A DNA stretch of 6,321 bases from an uncultured Desulfobacterales bacterium (GTDB lineage Bacteria; Desulfobacterota; Desulfobacteria; Desulfobacterales; UBA11574): positions 1 to 6,321 of the forward strand of contig CALANC010000457.1 in assembly GCA_937925895.1 (NCBI GenBank). The letters are read 5' to 3'. This document shows, piece by piece, positions 5,427 through 6,321 of this stretch. The position numbers and the translations under genes are program-made. Positions within the stretch are counted from its first letter, which is position 1; every line of letters begins with the position of its first letter. The notes under the pieces are model-generated. The model did not search any database, was not told the origin of the DNA, and saw only the letters and a program-made list of their open reading frames with translations.

Positions 5427-6321
5427 ATGAAGAGATTAGGGTTTTTAATAACGCTGGTGTTTATACTGGGAGCGGCGGTTCCTGTCCTGGGTGTGGACTT
5501 TGCGTTTCACGGGGACATGAATCATCGTTTTCAGTATACCAATCATACCGATTGGGTGACCACGACGGATCAAGGCGGTGTTTTAAACAATGGAAACGTC
5601 GATGATTTCTTTGGTGAATTTAAATATCGGTTCTGGTTTACGGCTGCTACAAACGACAACAATGTCAAAGGTGTCTTTGCAACGGAAATCGGTGGGCTAC
5701 GTTTTGGTGAGGACAGTAAAGCTGAATTCTCCGGAGATCAGATAAGAATGGAGGTTCGCTGGGCCTATGTCGATTTCCAGTGTCCATGGTCTGAAAAAAA
5801 GGCCCGAACCAAGGTCGGACTCCAACCCTTCAAAGTCAACCCATATCTTTGGAGCGAAACTGCGGCAGGCATTAATTTAGATAGTTCGGCGGGCAGCATC
5901 GACTATCAATTGGCCTGGCAGCGAGGCTACGAAGTTGAAGTGACTGATGATAGGGATGGTCGGTCGGATGTGGACGGATTTTTGGCTCGGATTTTCACCA
6001 AACCTATGGATAATTTAAAAGCCGGATTTTTTGTCCTCTATCAAACCCATGATGCAGACGATTCTGATCCTGCTGATTTTTCATCACGCACGTCTAGACA
6101 ATATCAAATCAAAAAATTCAAAGGTGGTGATGATCCACCAAGTTTGGATATATTTAGCCTGGGGGCCGACGGTTCTTATAGTACGGGAAATTTCTTTGTC
6201 AACTGGGACCTGATTTATCAGACCGGTGAGATTGAAGACATTTCCTTCGATGACAGTGAATTTTCGGGTGTTATTCAGGAGGGTGATTTTGACCTGAGCG
6301 CTTACTTTGCTCATATTGATC
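5427..6321 (+). CDS. Outer-membrane beta-barrel (porin-like) protein, 5' part (3' end outside window)
   Basis: The frame is open from ATG 5427 to the window end, giving 298 residues with no stop. The RBS is excellent (AAAGGAGG, 5414-5421, five bases before the ATG). Residues 1-22 are a classical Sec signal peptide (KR, then a hydrophobic run, likely cleaved near VLG-VDF). The mature part begins DFAFHGDMNHRFQYTN and continues with alternating amphipathic strands and turns rich in Asp, Gly and Asn (EFKYRFWFTAAT, KGVFATEIGGLRFG, RWAYVDFQ, LKAGFFVLYQTHD, NFFVNWDLIYQTGE). This pattern is characteristic of outer-membrane barrels of Gram-negative bacteria. It lies in the outer membrane and probably forms a channel, with unknown substrate. 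A 128-bp gap separates it from the Cys-rich gene, so it may have its own promoter. The upstream regulators might control it, which is speculation. The specific porin family cannot be named without a search. Confidence 0.88.
   Translation, partial: MKRLGFLITLVFILGAAVPVLGVDFAFHGDMNHRFQYTNHTDWVTTTDQGGVLNNGNVDDFFGEFKYRFWFTAATNDNNVKGVFATEIGGLRFGEDSKAEFSGDQIRMEVRWAYVDFQCPWSEKKARTKVGLQPFKVNPYLWSETAAGINLDSSAGSIDYQLAWQRGYEVEVTDDRDGRSDVDGFLARIFTKPMDNLKAGFFVLYQTHDADDSDPADFSSRTSRQYQIKKFKGGDDPPSLDIFSLGADGSYSTGNFFVNWDLIYQTGEIEDISFDDSEFSGVIQEGDFDLSAYFAHID

Overview
The window looks like part of a Gram-negative, probably anaerobic, bacterial chromosome. A Desulfobacterales-like (Desulfobacterota) origin is my best inference. 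It rests on an apparent selenocysteine protein, an outer-membrane barrel protein, a FixL/FixJ-type two-component pair, a small Cys/aromatic-rich protein of a type I associate with that group, and a long palindromic intergenic element. No rRNA, tRNA, CRISPR array, transposase or phage gene is visible. All recognised genes lie on the + strand.

Region 1 (1-1421) holds three genes: the 3' part of a class I SAM-dependent methyltransferase; a membrane-anchored or exported TlpA/thioredoxin-like protein (544-1128); and an 85-residue YHS-domain protein. The TlpA-like gene is the key feature. Its reading frame contains TGA (796-798) exactly where the first active-site Cys should be, so the motif reads U-P-Y-C rather than C-P-Y-C. 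Twenty bases after the TGA starts a GGTCA loop closed by a perfect 5-bp stem, as expected for a bacterial SECIS element. I read it as one 194-residue selenoprotein; a conventional gene caller would split it into two fragments.

Region 2 (1422-1749) is an AT-rich intergenic stretch with a weak inverted repeat and a candidate extended -10 promoter. It precedes region 3 (1750-4259), a sensor histidine kinase with a predicted periplasmic domain and a PAS domain. The kinase overlaps by 4 bp (ATGA) with a FixJ/NarL-type response regulator, so the pair is very probably co-translated and cognate.

Region 4 (4260-4666) is intergenic and is mostly occupied by an imperfect palindrome of about 142 bp (4353-4494) centred near 4424. 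It resembles a dispersed palindromic repeat or non-autonomous element.

Region 5 (4667-5298) encodes a stand-alone receiver domain that aligns without gaps to the receiver of the upstream FixJ-like regulator. It is joined by another ATGA overlap to a 77-residue Cys-rich protein. Region 6 (5427 to the window end) is the 5' part of a predicted outer-membrane beta-barrel protein with a clear signal peptide.

Plausible picture: a redox/metal-handling gene group with a selenoprotein oxidoreductase, then a membrane-sensing phosphorelay with an additional single-domain receiver that could share or buffer phosphoryl groups, followed by a porin-like gene that may be a target. The functional link between these blocks is inference from proximity only.
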